DNA of 64,000 nt, taken from contig JAPFFF010000007.1 of NCBI GenBank assembly GCA_039105265.1, positions 1,922,001 through 1,986,000 of the forward strand, in the 5' to 3' direction. The notes beneath the pieces were generated by a model. It saw only the letters and a list, made by a program, of their open reading frames with translations. It ran no database searches and was not told the origin of the DNA. This DNA is from Tritrichomonas musculus (taxonomy: Eukaryota; Parabasalia; Tritrichomonadida; Tritrichomonadidae). Numbering within the stretch: position 1 is the first letter of the stretch; each line of letters begins with the position of its first letter. Shown one piece after another: positions 38,762-53,700 of the stretch. The position numbers were made by a program, and so were the translations under genes.

Positions 38762-41700
38762 ATGGCGACCAGAATAACTCGCGAAGAAATCCAACAAGAA
38801 TCAAATATAGAATCCATTCGTCAACTATGTTTTAAACTTTATGACTCACAAGATCAATATCAAGAAAATGAATTATTAAATAATGAACGAATTTCAAATT
38901 TTCAACAAGAAATTCAGTCAGATAAAGAAATAATTTCAAATCTTGAAACTGAATTGTCAGACATAAAGTCAAAGTTTCAAGATGAAATAAATAATAACAA
39001 AATACTCATTATAGAAAAACAAAAAGCTTATTCCGAATTAAATGAGCTTAAACAACATTCTAATATATCTCAAAATGATACCGAAATTTTCAACGAATAT
39101 AATAGTTTAAAGAAAATGGTTAACGATTATCTAAAGAAAATTGCATATTTGGAAAAAATAAATGAAGAAAAAACCACCCAAATAAGTGATTTAGAAAATG
39201 AAAATAATGAATTACATGAAGAAAATTCATCATTATCAAGTGATCTTAATGAGCTTCAAATTAAGAATGATCAACTTAACAGCATAAATTCGAAATTAGC
39301 AAATGGAGAAAATGTAAATGAAAGTTTAGTCAGCGAAAATGAAAACTTACGGATTAAATTAGACGACCAAAAAATGACGAACATCGAATTACAAGATCAA
39401 ATTTTCCAAAATGAGCAACAACTTGACCAATACGAACAAATGATCGATGAATATGAACAAACAATCAAAGAAAATAAACAAAAAATTGATGAATACAAAC
39501 AAAGAATTGATGATGAAATGAATCTCTCTCAATCTGATCTTGCTGAAAAATGCAAGAAACAAGAAAACATGATTGAGATTCTTAAACTTCGATTGACTCT
39601 TCTTCAAAACGACATAGATAAACTTCAAAAAGGCGAACACGTTGATACAAAATCATTATCTTCAGAAGATACTAGCGATTTAATCAATCAACTTCAAACT
39701 AAGAATCAAGATTTAGAAAATAAAATTTCTGATATTCTTGATGAAAATGAAGCTCTAACCAATGAGATCAATGAATTGAAACAAAGAAGCGAATTATCAT
39801 TTCAATATGAAGAAGACTTTGAAGAATTAAATTCAAAATACGAGTCCGTTCTTGAAGAATTAGAGAAATTAGAAAAAGAAAAATTCAAACTTCAAAATCA
39901 AATTGATGACTATGCCGATATATTACAAGAAAACGAAGAACTTCGAGAACAAATCGAAAATCAAGAAGAAATAAAAGATGAATACGAAAAGAAATGCATC
40001 GAAAACGAAGAAATTAAGAAAGAACTCTTAAATTTACAAGAACAAATAAAGAACGGAAATGTCAACAAAGATGATTTCAATAATGATGACTCATATAATA
40101 AACTGAAAGCAGAATATGACAATTTGCTAAGTTCATCTGAAATAAACACAAAGAAACTTGAAGAAGGAATTCAACAATTGAAAGAAGAGCTTGAACAGAA
40201 AAAGTTAGAAGTTGAAAAAATGGCTCAAAATCTTCAAAAACCAACCCAACAACAAGATGATGATGAACTCATTGATGAATTAACACAAAAATTGGTACAG
40301 CTTCAAAATAAATTTAATAATAATTATGATGATGTACCAATCATGAGCAAAGATGCAACCATAAAAGAAAATGAAACAATCCATCAGCTCAATGATCAAC
40401 TTCAACAACAGATTCAAGAAAATGAGAAGATGATTAATGAATTGAAAATTGAAAATGAGACATTGCAAACACAAGCAACCAGACAATCCGAAGAAATTGA
40501 AAGTAAAAGCAGAACACTTGAAGAACTTCAAAAAGAACAATCCAAATTACATGAAGAAAATGAAGCTCTTCAACACAACAATGAAGAACTTCAGCAACAC
40601 AATCAAGCGATTCGTCAAACAAACGAAGAACTTCAACAGCAGATTGAAGGACTTGAAACGACGAAGCAAGAAAATGAAACGATGATCAATGAACTAACGA
40701 AAGAAATTGAAAACTTGCAGGCAAGAACAGGAACAGCTGATGAAAAAGACAAATTAATTGAAGAACTTCAAAATGACAAATCTAAATTAGAAGAAGAAAA
40801 ACAGAATCTTGAAAACAACAATAACGATCTTGTACAACACAATGAAGCACTTCACAACACGAATGAAGGACTTCAACGAACGATTGAAACACTTGAAACA
40901 ACGAAACAAGAAAACGATCAAATGATCAACGACTTAACTAAAGAAATTGAAAGTTTACAATCACAAGCAGCATCAGCATCAGAAAAGATTATAGAGCAAG
41001 AACAAGCACTTGAAGAACTTGAGAATGAACGAACGACTCACCGCTCGGAAGTTCAAACACTTCAAGATAAAAATGATGAACTTCACGAACAAATCGAAAC
41101 ACTTGAAAAGACGAAACAAGAAAACGATCAAATAATCAATGAACTAACAAAAGAAATTGAAAACTTGCAGGCACGAACAGGAACAGCTGACGAAAAAGAC
41201 AAATTAATTGAAGAACTTCAAAATGACAAATCTAAATTAGAAGAAGAGAAACAAAATCTTGAAAACAACAATAACGATCTTGTACAACACAATGAAGGAC
41301 TTCAACGAACGATTGAAACACTTGAAACAACTAAACAAGAAAACGATCAAATGATCAACGACTTAACTAAAGAAATTGAGAAATTGCAAGAGCAAATCAA
41401 TGAAGGAGATAAAGAAAAGAAGTCTACTGAAGAAATGTCTAAAGAACTGGACGAAGTACAGATGAATCACAATGCAGAACTTCAAGCTCTTGAAGACACG
41501 AATGATAAACTTCGTCAAGAAAAAGAAGCACTTGAGACATCTAATCAAGAAAAGGAAACGATGATCAATGAGTTAACACAAGAAATCGAGAACTTGCAAT
41601 CACAAACAGGAACAATTGATGATAAAAACAAATTAATCGAAGAACTTCAAAAAGAAAAATCTAAATTAGAAGAAGAGAAACAAAATCTTGAACAATCAAA

Positions 41701-44700
41701 TGAAGCACTTCGAAACACGAATGAAGGACTTCAACGAACGATTGAAACACTTGAAACAACTAAACAAGAAAACGATCAAATGATCAACGATCTGACAAGT
41801 GAAATTGAGAAACTTCAAACACAAGCATCAGATGAATCTTCAGAGAACAAAGAAGCGATTGAAAGAACAAAAGAAGAAATTGAGAACCAAATGAAACAAG
41901 ATCAAGATAAATTCATTGAAGAAGTCAGTCAACAAGTTTCCGATTTACAGAGTAAATTTGACAACATTGATGATTCGATGACGAAAGATTCATTTATCAA
42001 GGAACTTGAATCAGAACACACACAACTTCGAACAACCAATGAAAATCTTGAACAAAATAATAAAGAACTTAAAGAACACAACGAAGCTCTTCGTTCTACT
42101 AATGAAGGACTTCAACGAACAATTGAAGCACTTGAATCAGCTAAACAATCGAATGAAGAAAAGATCAATGAATTAACACAATTAAACGAAGAACTTCGAA
42201 CACAAGTCTCAGATCGAGAAACAGAATTGAAGAGCAAAGATGAATTCATTCAAGGATTGAATAATGAACAAGTCAATCACAATTCAAAACTTCAAGAACT
42301 TCAAAACACGAACGATGAACTTCGTCATCAAATTGAAACACTTGAAACGACTCAACAAGAAAATGAAGAAAAGATCAATGAATTAACAAAAGAGAACGAA
42401 ACACTACAAACTCATGCAACATCACAAACAGAGAGTATTGAAAATAAAGAGAAAGCACTTGAAGAGCTTCAAAATGAAAAATCTAAATTAGAAGAAGAGA
42501 AACAAAATCTTCAACAATCTAATGAAGAACTTCAACAACACAACGAAGCACTTCGTAACACGAATGAAGGACTTCAGCAGACAATTGAAACACTTGAGAA
42601 AGAAAAAGAAGAAGAAAAACAAAAGAATTTGGATCTGATTAAAGAACAAGTTGATACTAATGAGAAGGACAAAGAAGAAGCTTCCAAATTCATTGATGAA
42701 GTCAGTCAAAAGGTTTCAGAACTTCAGAGCAAATTCAACGATGAAGAGAATCCAGTGATGACCAGAGATGCATTCATCAGTGAACTTGAATCAGAACACA
42801 CGCAACTTCGAGAACGAAACGATACTCTTGAACACACCAATGAAGAACTTCAAGAACGAATTTCCACTCTTGAAACATCACAACTAACATCAGCATCTAA
42901 GATCAAAGAACTAACAAATGAAATTGAGAAATTACAAGAACAAGTTGCATCTCAATCTGATCTTCAAAATGAAAATTCGAAGTTACAGGAAGAATCACAG
43001 ACACTTCATCAAGCTAACGAAGAACTTCAGCAACAAGTCCAAGCACTCGAGACAACCAAACAAGAAAAGGATACAGTGATCAAAGAATTGACCAACGAGA
43101 TTGAGACATTACAAGCACAAACAGGCTCACAATCAGAAGCACTTGAAACTAAAGACAAAGCAATTGAGGAACTTCAAAACGGACAATCGAAATTAGAAGG
43201 AGAGAAACAAAATCTTCAAAATAACAATGAAGAACTACAACAACACAACGAAGCACTTCGTACCACTAATGAAGGGCTTCAACAAACGATTGCAACACTT
43301 GAAACAACTAAACAAGAAAACGATCAAATGATCAACGATCTGACAAGTGAAATTGCGAAACTGCAAACACAAGTTTCAGATCAATCTGTGGAAATCAAGA
43401 GCAAAGACGAAGTTATTGAAGGACTGAACATATCGCAAAGCAATCACGAAGCAGAACTTCAAGAACTGCAGAACACGAAAGACGAACTTCATCAACTAAA
43501 CGATCAACTTGAAACAAAGAATCAAGAGAATGAAAACAAGATCAACGAACTAACAAATGAACTTGAGAGCCTTAAAGCACAAGCAGCATCACAATCTGAA
43601 GCAATTGAAAACAAAGATAAGACAATCGAAGGTATTCAAAACGAACAATCCAAACTACAGGAAGAGAAGCAAACTCTTCAACAAACAAACGAAGAACTTC
43701 AGAAACAAATTGAAAAACACGAAACAACGAATCAGGAAAACGATAAATTCATTGAAGAAGTCAACCAAAAAGTTTCAGAGTTACAAAGCAAATTTGACAA
43801 CATTGATGATTCCATGACCAAAGATTCATTTATCAAAGAACTTGAATCAGAACACATACAACTTCGATCAACTAATGAAAATCTTGAACAAGAAAAGAAA
43901 GAACTTGAACAACACAACGAAGACCTCCGTAACACGAACGAAGGACTTCAACGCACAATTGAAGCACTTGAATCATCTAAACAAGAGAATGAAAACAAGA
44001 TTAATGAATTAATACAAACAAACAAAGAACTTCGAACACAAATTTCAGATCGAGAAACAGAACTGAAGAGCAAAGATGAATTCATTCAAAATCTGAATAA
44101 TGAACAAAGCAATCATGAAGCTGAACTTAAAGAACTCCAAAACACGAATGATGAACTTCGTCACCAAATTGAAGCACTTGAAACAAACAAACAAGAAAAC
44201 GAAACTAAAATGAATGAATTAGCAACAGAACTTGATACATTAAAAGCCCAATCAGCATCACAAACAGAGGCGATTGAAACCAAAGACAGAGAGCTCGAAG
44301 AAGTTCGAAAAGAGCAATCTAAATTAGAAGAAGAGAAACAAAATCTTTATAACAAGAATAAAGAACTTGAAGAACACAACGAAACACTTCGCAACGCGAA
44401 CGAAGGACTTCAACAGACAATTGAAGGACTTGAAACCACCAAGCAAGTAAGTGAAACAAAGATCAATGAAATGACACAAGAAATTGAACAATTACAAAAT
44501 CAAGTTGCATCACAAACAGAGACCATTCAAAACAATGAAAAATTAACTGAAGAGCTTCAAAACACTCAGTCACGCATGCAAGAAGAAGTTCAAAATCTTC
44601 ACAACACAAATGATGAACTTCAGAAGCAAGTCGAAACACTTGAAGCCAGCAAACAAGAAAACGAAGAAAAAGTCAATGAACTATCAAAAGAGATAGAAAA

Positions 44701-47700
44701 CTTGCAGGCACAAGCAACAGCACAAATAGAAGCAATTGAAAGCAAAGACAAATTAATTGAAGAACTCCAAAACGAACAATCCAGGTTGCAAGAGGAGAAA
44801 CAAGCTCTTCAACAAACTAACGAAGAACTACAACAGCAAGTTGTTGCAAGTGAAAACGCTAAACAAGAAGATGATAAATTTGCTGACGAAGTCAGTCAAA
44901 AGGTTTCAGAACTTCAGAGCAAATTCAACGATGAAGAGAATCCAGTGATGACTAGAGATGCATTCATCAGTGAACTTGAATCAGAACACACACAACTTCG
45001 AGAACGAAACGATACTCTTGAACACACAAATGAAGAACTTCAAGAACGAATTTCCACTCTTGAAACATCACAACTAACATCAGCATCTAAGATCAAAGAA
45101 CTAACAAATGAAATTGAGAAATTACAAGAACAAGTTGCATCTCAATCTGATCTTCAAAATGAAAATTCTAAGTTACAGGAAGAATCACAGACACTTCATC
45201 AAGCTAACGAAGAACTTCAGCAACAAGTCCAAGCACTCGAGACAACCAACCAAGAAAAGGATACAATGATCAAAGAATTGACCAACGAGATTGAGACATT
45301 ACAAGCACAAACAGGCTCACAATCAGAAGCACTTGAAACCAAAGACAGAGCAATTGAGGAACTTCAAAACGGACAATCGAAATTAGAAGAAGAGAAACAA
45401 AATCTTCAAAATAACAATGAAGAACTACAACAACACAACGAAGCACTTCGTACCACTAATGAAGGACTTCAACAAACGATTGAGACACTTGAAACAACTA
45501 AACAAGAAAACGATCAAATGATCAACGACTTGACTAAAGAAATTGAAACACTTCAGTCGCAAGCTGCATCACAAACGGAAAATCTTGAAAATAAAGAGAA
45601 AGCACTTGAAGAACTTCAAAATGAAAAATCTAAATTAGAAGAAGAGAAGCAAAATCTTCAACAGCAAGTTGTTGCAAGTGAAAATACTAAACAAGACAAT
45701 GATAAATTCATTGATGAAGTCAGTCAAAAGGTTTCAGAACTTCAGAGCAAATTCAATGATGAAGAGAATCCAGTGATGACCAGAGATGCATTCATCAGTG
45801 AACTTGAATCAGAACACACACAACTTCGAGAACGAAACGATACTCTTGAACATTCTAATAAAGAACTTCAAGAACGAATTTCCACTCTTGAAACATCACA
45901 ACTAACATCAGCATCTAAGATCAAAGAACTAACAAATGAAATTGAGAAATTACAAGAACAAGTTGGTACAATTGATGAAAAAGACAAATTAATTGAAGAA
46001 CTTCAAAATGAAAAATCTGAATTAGAAGAAGAGAAACAAAATCTTGAAAACAACAATAACGATCTTGAACAACACAATGAAGCACTTCACAACACGAATG
46101 AAGGACTTCAACGAACGATTGAAACACTTGAAACAACGAAACAAGAAAACGATCAAATGATCAACGACTTAACGAAAGAAATTGAAAGTTTACAATCACA
46201 AGCAGCATCAGCATCAGAAAAGATTATAGAGCAAGAACAAGCACTTGAAGAACTTGAGAATGAACGAACGACTCACCGCTCGGAAGTTCAAACACTTCAA
46301 GATAAGAATGATGAACTTCACGAACAAATTGAAACACTTGAAACAACCAAACAATCAAACGAAGAAAAGATCAATGAACTAACAAAAGAAATTGAGAACT
46401 TACAATCACAAGCAACATCACAGATTGAGTCCATTGAAAACAAAGATAAAGCACTTGAAGAACTACAAAACGAGCAGACCAAGTTGCAAGAAGAGAAACA
46501 AAATCTTCAAAATAACAATGAAGAACTTCAACAACACAACGAAGCACTCAGAAACACAAATGAAGGACTCCAACAAACGATTGAGACACTTGAGAATGAC
46601 AAGCAAGGAAATGACAAATTCATTAACGAAGTCAGTGAAAAAATATCGTTACTTGAAAACAAATTCAGCAATGAAGAGAATCCAGTCATTACTAAAGATG
46701 CCTTCATCAATGAACTTCAATCTGACCATTCGAGATTGCAAGAAGAAAACGAAACACTTCAGCATACAAACAATGATCTTCAGCAACAAATTGAAACACT
46801 AGAAAAGAACATCCAATTGTACAGCAACAAAGTTAATGACTTAAATAAAGAAATCGAATCATTACAAGCACAAGAAAGCTCACATTCAGATGAAATGCAA
46901 GACAAAGACAAACAAATCGAAGAGCTTCAGCAACACAAGGAAGCTCTTCAACACACAAATGATGAATTCCAGCAACAAATTGACGAACTGCAAAAGAATA
47001 AGCAAGAATTCGATCAGAAAGTTGACGAATTAAATAAAGAAATTGAAGAATTACAAGCCAAAACAGCATCACAGTCTGAAGCAATTCAAGATAAGGACCA
47101 AAAACTTGAAGAACTTCAGCAGCAAAATGAAGCTCTTCAGCATGAAAACGAAGAGTTTCAACAGAAAGCTGAAGCATCTGAATCTACCAAACAAGAAAAT
47201 GATCAAAAGATCGATGAATTAACAAAGGAAAATGATGAATTACAAGCACAAATTAAGGCACAAGCTGAGTCCATTGAAAGCAAAGATAAATCAATCGAAG
47301 AACTTCAAAACGAACAAAACAAATTGCAAGAAGAGAAACAAAACCTTCAACAACATAACGAAGAATTCAAGCAGCAAAATGAAGCATTGCAGGCAAACAA
47401 ACAAGAAAATGAAGGAAAGATCAATGAACTAACACAAGAAATTGATCAACTTCGAGCGCAAATTTCAGATCGAGAAACAGAACTGAAGAGCAAAGATGAA
47501 TTCATTCAAAATCTGAACAATGAACAAGCCAATCACAATTCAGAACTTCAAGAACTTCAGAATACAAACGATGAACTTCGTCACCAAATTGAAGCACTTG
47601 AAACAAACAAACAAGAAAACGAAACTAAAATGAATGAATTAACAACAGAACTTGATACATTAAAAGCCCAATCAGCATCACAAACAGAGACGATTGAAAC

Positions 47701-50700
47701 CAAAGACAGAGAGCTCGAAGAAGTTCGAAAAGAGCAATCTAAATTAGAAGAAGAGAAACAAAATCTTTATAACAAGAATAAAGAACTTGAAGAACACAAC
47801 GAAGCACTTCACAACACGAACGAAGGACTTCAACAGACAATTGAAGAACTTGAGAAAGAAAAAGAAGACGAAACAAGAAAGAATTTGGATCTGATCAAAG
47901 AACGAGAAATCAAAATTGAGAGTGATAAAACAATTGAAGGACTTGAACAGCAAATCGATACTCTTGAGAAAGAAAAACAAGAAAATGACAAATTCGTTGA
48001 TGAAGTCAGTCAAAAGGTTTCAGAACTTGAAAACAAATTCAATGATGAAGAGAATCAAGTCATTACTAAAGATACATTCATCAATGAACTTGAAGCGGAA
48101 CAAACACATCTTCGCGTTACAAATGAAACTCTTGAGCGCAATAACAAGGAACTTGAAGAACACAATGAAGCACTTCGTAGCACAAACGAAAAACTTCAAC
48201 AAACAATTGAACAACTTGAATCATCTAAACAAGCGAATGAGACAAGGATCAATGAATTAGCACAAGAAATCGATCAACTCCGAACTCAAGTCTCAGATCG
48301 AGAAACGGAACTGAAGAGCAAAGATGAATTCATTCAAAATCTAAACAATGAACAAGTCAATCACAATTCAGAACTTGAAGAACTCCAGAATACGAACGAT
48401 GAACTTCGTCATCAAATTGAAAATCTTGAAACTACTAAACAAGAAAACGAACAAATGATCAACGACTTAACCAAAGAAGTTGAAAGTTTACAATCACAAA
48501 CAGGAACAATTGATGACAAAGACAAATTAATTGAAGAACTTCAAAACGAACAGAGCAAGTTACAAGAAGAGAAACAAAATCTTGAACAATCAAATGAAGA
48601 ATTACAACAACACAATGAAGCACTTCGCAACACGAATGAAGGACTTCAACAAACGATTGCAATACTTGAAACAACGAAACAAGAAAACGATCAAATGATC
48701 AACGATCTGACAAGTGAAATTGAGAAACTTCAAACACAAGTTTCAGATGAATCTTCAGAGAACAAAGAAGCGATTGAAAGAACAAAAGAAGAAATTGAGA
48801 ACCAAATGAACCAAGAACAGGATAAATTCATAGAAGAAGTCAGTCAACAAGTTTCCGATTTACAGAGTAAATTTGACAACATTGATGATTCGATGACGAA
48901 AGATTCATTTATCAAGGAACTTGAATCAGAACACACACAACTTCGAACAACCAATGAAAATCTTGAACAAGAAAAGAAAGAAGTTGAAGAACATAATGAA
49001 GCTCTTCGTTCTACTAATGAAGGACTTCAACGAACAATTGAATCTCTTGAATTGACCAAACAATCGAATGAAGAAAAGCTCAATGAATTAACACAAGAAG
49101 TTGCTAAATTACGAACCGAAATATCTGATCGAGAAACGGAACTGAAGAGCAAAGATGAATTCATTCAAGGATTGAATAATGAACAAGTCAATCACAATTC
49201 TGAACTTCAAGAACTTCAGAATACGAATGAAGAACTTCGTCATCAGATCGAAAATCTTGAAACAAACAAACAAGAAAACGAAATCAAGATGAATGAATTA
49301 ACAACAGAGCTTGATACATTACGAACACAAACAGTAACAATTGATGACAAAGACAAATTAATTGCAGAACTTCAAAGTGCGAAATCTAAATTAGAAGAAG
49401 AGAAACAAAATCTTGAACAATCAAATGACGAACTTCAACAACACAACGAAGCCCTTCGCAACACGAACGAAGGACTTCAACAAACGATTGCAACACTTGA
49501 GACAACGAAACAAGAAAACGATCAAATGATCAACGATCTGACAAGTGACATTGAGAAACTTCAAACACAAGCATCAGCGCAATCAGAAAACACACAAGAC
49601 AAATCACTCGAAGAGCCTCAAGATGAGCAATCCAAATTACGTGAAGAAAACGAAACTCTTCAACAACAAAACGAAGCACTTCAAAATACAAATGATGAAC
49701 TTCAAAAGCAAGTTCAATCACTCGAAACAACCAAACAAGAAAACGAAACAATGATTGATGAACTAACAAAGGAAATCGAAGCACTACAAGCACAGGTATC
49801 TAATCAAGATAAAGAAGAGAATGAGAAAGCAAATGAAGAAGTTGAGAAACAAAATGCAGCACTTGCAGCAACTCAGCAAGAACACGATAAATTCATTGAA
49901 GAAGTCAGTCAACAAGTTTCAGAGTTACAAAGCAAATTTGATAACATTGATGATTCCATGACGAAAGATTCATTTATCAAAGAACTTGAATCAGAACACA
50001 CACAACTTCTAACAAACAATAAAGAACTTGAAGAACATAATGAAGCACTTCGCAACACGAATGAAGGACTTCAACAGACCATTGAAGAATTATCAAATGA
50101 AATTGAAGCATTGAAAGCTCAAGTTGCAGCTCAAACAGAGTCAATTGAAAGCAAAGACAAATCACTGGAAGAACTTCAACAACATAACGAAGCACTTCGA
50201 AACACAAACGAAGGACTTCAACAATCAATTCAAACACTCGAAACAGCCAAACAGGAAGACGATCAAAAGATCAATGAATTAACTAAAGAAGCAGAAAATC
50301 TTCAAACACAAATTTCCGACAGAGATGCTGAACTGAAGAGCAAAGATGAATTCATACAAGGACTGAACAATGATCAAGTCAATCACAATTCAGAACTTCA
50401 AGAACTCCAAAACACGAACAATGAACTTCGTCATCAAATTGAAGAACTTGAAACGACTAAACAAGAAAACGAAACCAAGATCAATGAATTGACCAAAGAA
50501 GTTGAAACTTTGCAAGCACAAACAGGAACCATTGATGACAAAGACAGGTTAGCTGAAGAACTACAAAACGAACAGACCAAGTTGCAAGAAGAGAAACAAA
50601 ATCTTCAAAATAACAATGAAGAACTTCAACAACACAACGAAGCACTCAGAAACACAAATGAAGGACTCCAACAAACGATTGAGACACTTGAGAATGACAA

Positions 50701-53700
50701 GCAAGAAAATGACAAATTCATTGACGAAGTCAGTGAAAAAATATCGTTACTTGAAAACAAATTCAACAATGAAGAGAATCCAGTCATTACTAAAGATGCC
50801 TTCATTAGTGATCTTGAAGCAGAACACGCACAACTGCGCGAAACAAACGATGCTCTTCAACAACAGGTTGAAGCACTCGAAAAGAATAAACAAGAAAATG
50901 AAGCCAAAATCAATGAACTTTCCAAAGAAATTGAGTCATTGCAAGCACTTCAAGCCGAGAGTATTGAGAACAAAGATAAATCGTTAGAAGAACTTCAAAG
51001 CGAGCAATCAAGACTCAGAGAAGAAAACGAAAAACTTCAGCAAACGAATGAAGAACTTCAACAACAAATAGAAGCTCTTCAAAATAACAATGAGGATCTC
51101 CAGAAGGAGAAAGAAGAACAAGCTCAAGTAGATCACAATCAAATTGAGGAACGTGAAATCAATGTTGAAAAAGGAAAAACAACCGAAGAACATCAGCAAC
51201 AAATTGAAGCACTTGAGAAGAATAAGCAAGAAAGTGAAGCAAGAATAAATGAACTAACAAGCGAGGTTGAAGCATTGCAAGCACAAGCAGCGTCACAGAC
51301 AGAAGCCATTGAAAACAAAGACAAATTAATAGGAGAACTTCAAAATAACAATGATGAACTTCAGCAACTCAATGAAGCCCTTCGCAACACGAATGAAGGA
51401 CTTCAACAAACGATTGAAACACTTGAAACGACGAAACAAGAAAACGATCAAATGATCAACGATCTGACAAGTGAAATTGAGAAACTTCAAACACAAGTTT
51501 CAGATGAATCTTCAGAGAACAAAGAAGCTACTGAAAGAACAAAAGAAGAAATTGAGAACCAAATGAAACAAGATCAAGATAAATTTATTGACGAAGTCAG
51601 TCAAGAAATTTCATCATTACAAAACAAATTTTACAACATTGATGAATCAATGACTAAAGATTCATTTATCAAGGAACTTGAATCGGAACACGCACAACTT
51701 CGAACAACCAATGATAATCTTGAACAACATAATAAAGAACTTGAAGAACACAATTCAGCTCTTCGCAACACGAATGAAGAACTTCAACGAACCATTGAAT
51801 CTCTTGAATCTTCTAAACAATCGAATGAAGAAAAGCTCAATGAATTAAGCCAAGAAGTTGCTAAATTACGAACTGAAATATCTGATCGAGAAACAGAACT
51901 GAAGAGCAAAGATGAATTCATCCAAAATCTAAACAACGAACAAGCCAACCATTATTCCGAACTTCAAGAACTTCAAAACACGAACGATGAACTTCGTCAC
52001 CAAATTGAAACGCTCGAAACAACACATCAAGAAAACGAAGACAGGATCAATGAATTAACAAAAGAGAACGAAACTCTAAAGAATCAAGCAGTATCACAAA
52101 CAGGAAGTATTGATGATAAAGACAAATTAATCGAAGAACTTCAAAATGAAAAATCTAAATTAGAAGAAGAGAAACAAAATCTTGAACAACACAATGAAGC
52201 ACTTCGAAACACGAATGAAGCACTTCAGCAAACGATTGAAACAAATGAAACAACGAAACAAGAAAATGATCAAATGATCAACGATCTGACAAGTGAAATT
52301 GAGAAACTTCAAACACAAATTTCAGATCAATCTTCAGAGAACAAAGAAGCTACTGAAAGAACAAAAGAAGAAATTGAGAACCAAATGAAACAAGATCAAG
52401 ATAAATTCATTGACGAAGTCAGTCAACAAGTTTCCGATTTACAGAGTAAATTTGACAACATTGATGATTCGATGACGAAAGATTCATTTATGAAAGAACT
52501 TGAATCAGAACACACACAACTTCGAACAACCAATGAAAATCTTGAACAAGAAAAGAAAGAAGTTGAAGAACACAACGAAGCTCTTCGTTCTACTAATGAA
52601 GGACTTCAACGAACCATTGAATCTCTTGAATTGACCAAACAATCGAATGAAGAAAAGATCAATGAATTAGCACAAGAAGTTGCTAAATTACGAACCGAAA
52701 TTTCAGATCGAGAAGCAGAACTGAAGAGCAAAGATGAATTCATCCAAAATCTTAATAATGAACAAGTTAATCACAATTCGAAACTTGAAGAACTTCAGAA
52801 TACGAATGAAGAACTTCTTCATCAGATCGGAAATCTTGAAACAAATAAACAAGAGAACGAACAAATGATCAATGATTTAACTAGAGAAATTGAAAGTTTA
52901 CAATCACAAACAGGAACAATTGATGACAAAGACAAATTAATAGTTGAACTTCAAAATGAAAAATCAAGATTAGAAGAAGAGAAACAAAATCTTGAACAAT
53001 CAAACGAAGAACTTCAACAACACATTTCAGCTCTTCGCAACACGAATGAAGGACTTCAACGAACCATTGAATCTCTTGAATCTTCTAAACAATCGAATGA
53101 AGAAAAGCTCAATGAATTAAGCCAAGAAGTTGCTAAATTACGAACTGAAATATCTGATCGAGAAACAGAACTGAAGAGCAAAGATGAATTCATCCAAAAT
53201 CTAAACAACGAACAAGCCAATCATTATTCCGAACTTCAAGAACTTCAAAACGAAAAATCTAAGTTCGAAGAAGAGAGACAAGCTCTGCTAAACGACAACG
53301 AAGAACTCAAGCAACATAATGAGGCTCTTCGGAACACGAACGAAGGACTACAACAAACAATTGAAGGACTTGAATCCACCAATCAGGCTAATACAGACAA
53401 GATCAATGAATTAGCTAAGGAAATCGAAACATTACAGGCACAAATTTCAGATCGTGATACAGAAATCCAAAATGAAAACTCAAAGGCAGATGAAAACCAC
53501 CAGCTTCAACAACAAATTGAGACTCTTGAGAAAGATAAACAAGAAAATGACAAATTCATTGATGAAGTTAGTGAACAAGTATCATCACTTCAAAACAAGT
53601 TTAACAATGAAGAGAATCCAGTCATTACTAGAGATGGATTCTTCAATGAACTTGAAGCCGAACACTCACAACTTCGCGTAAGAAATGAGACTCTCGAACA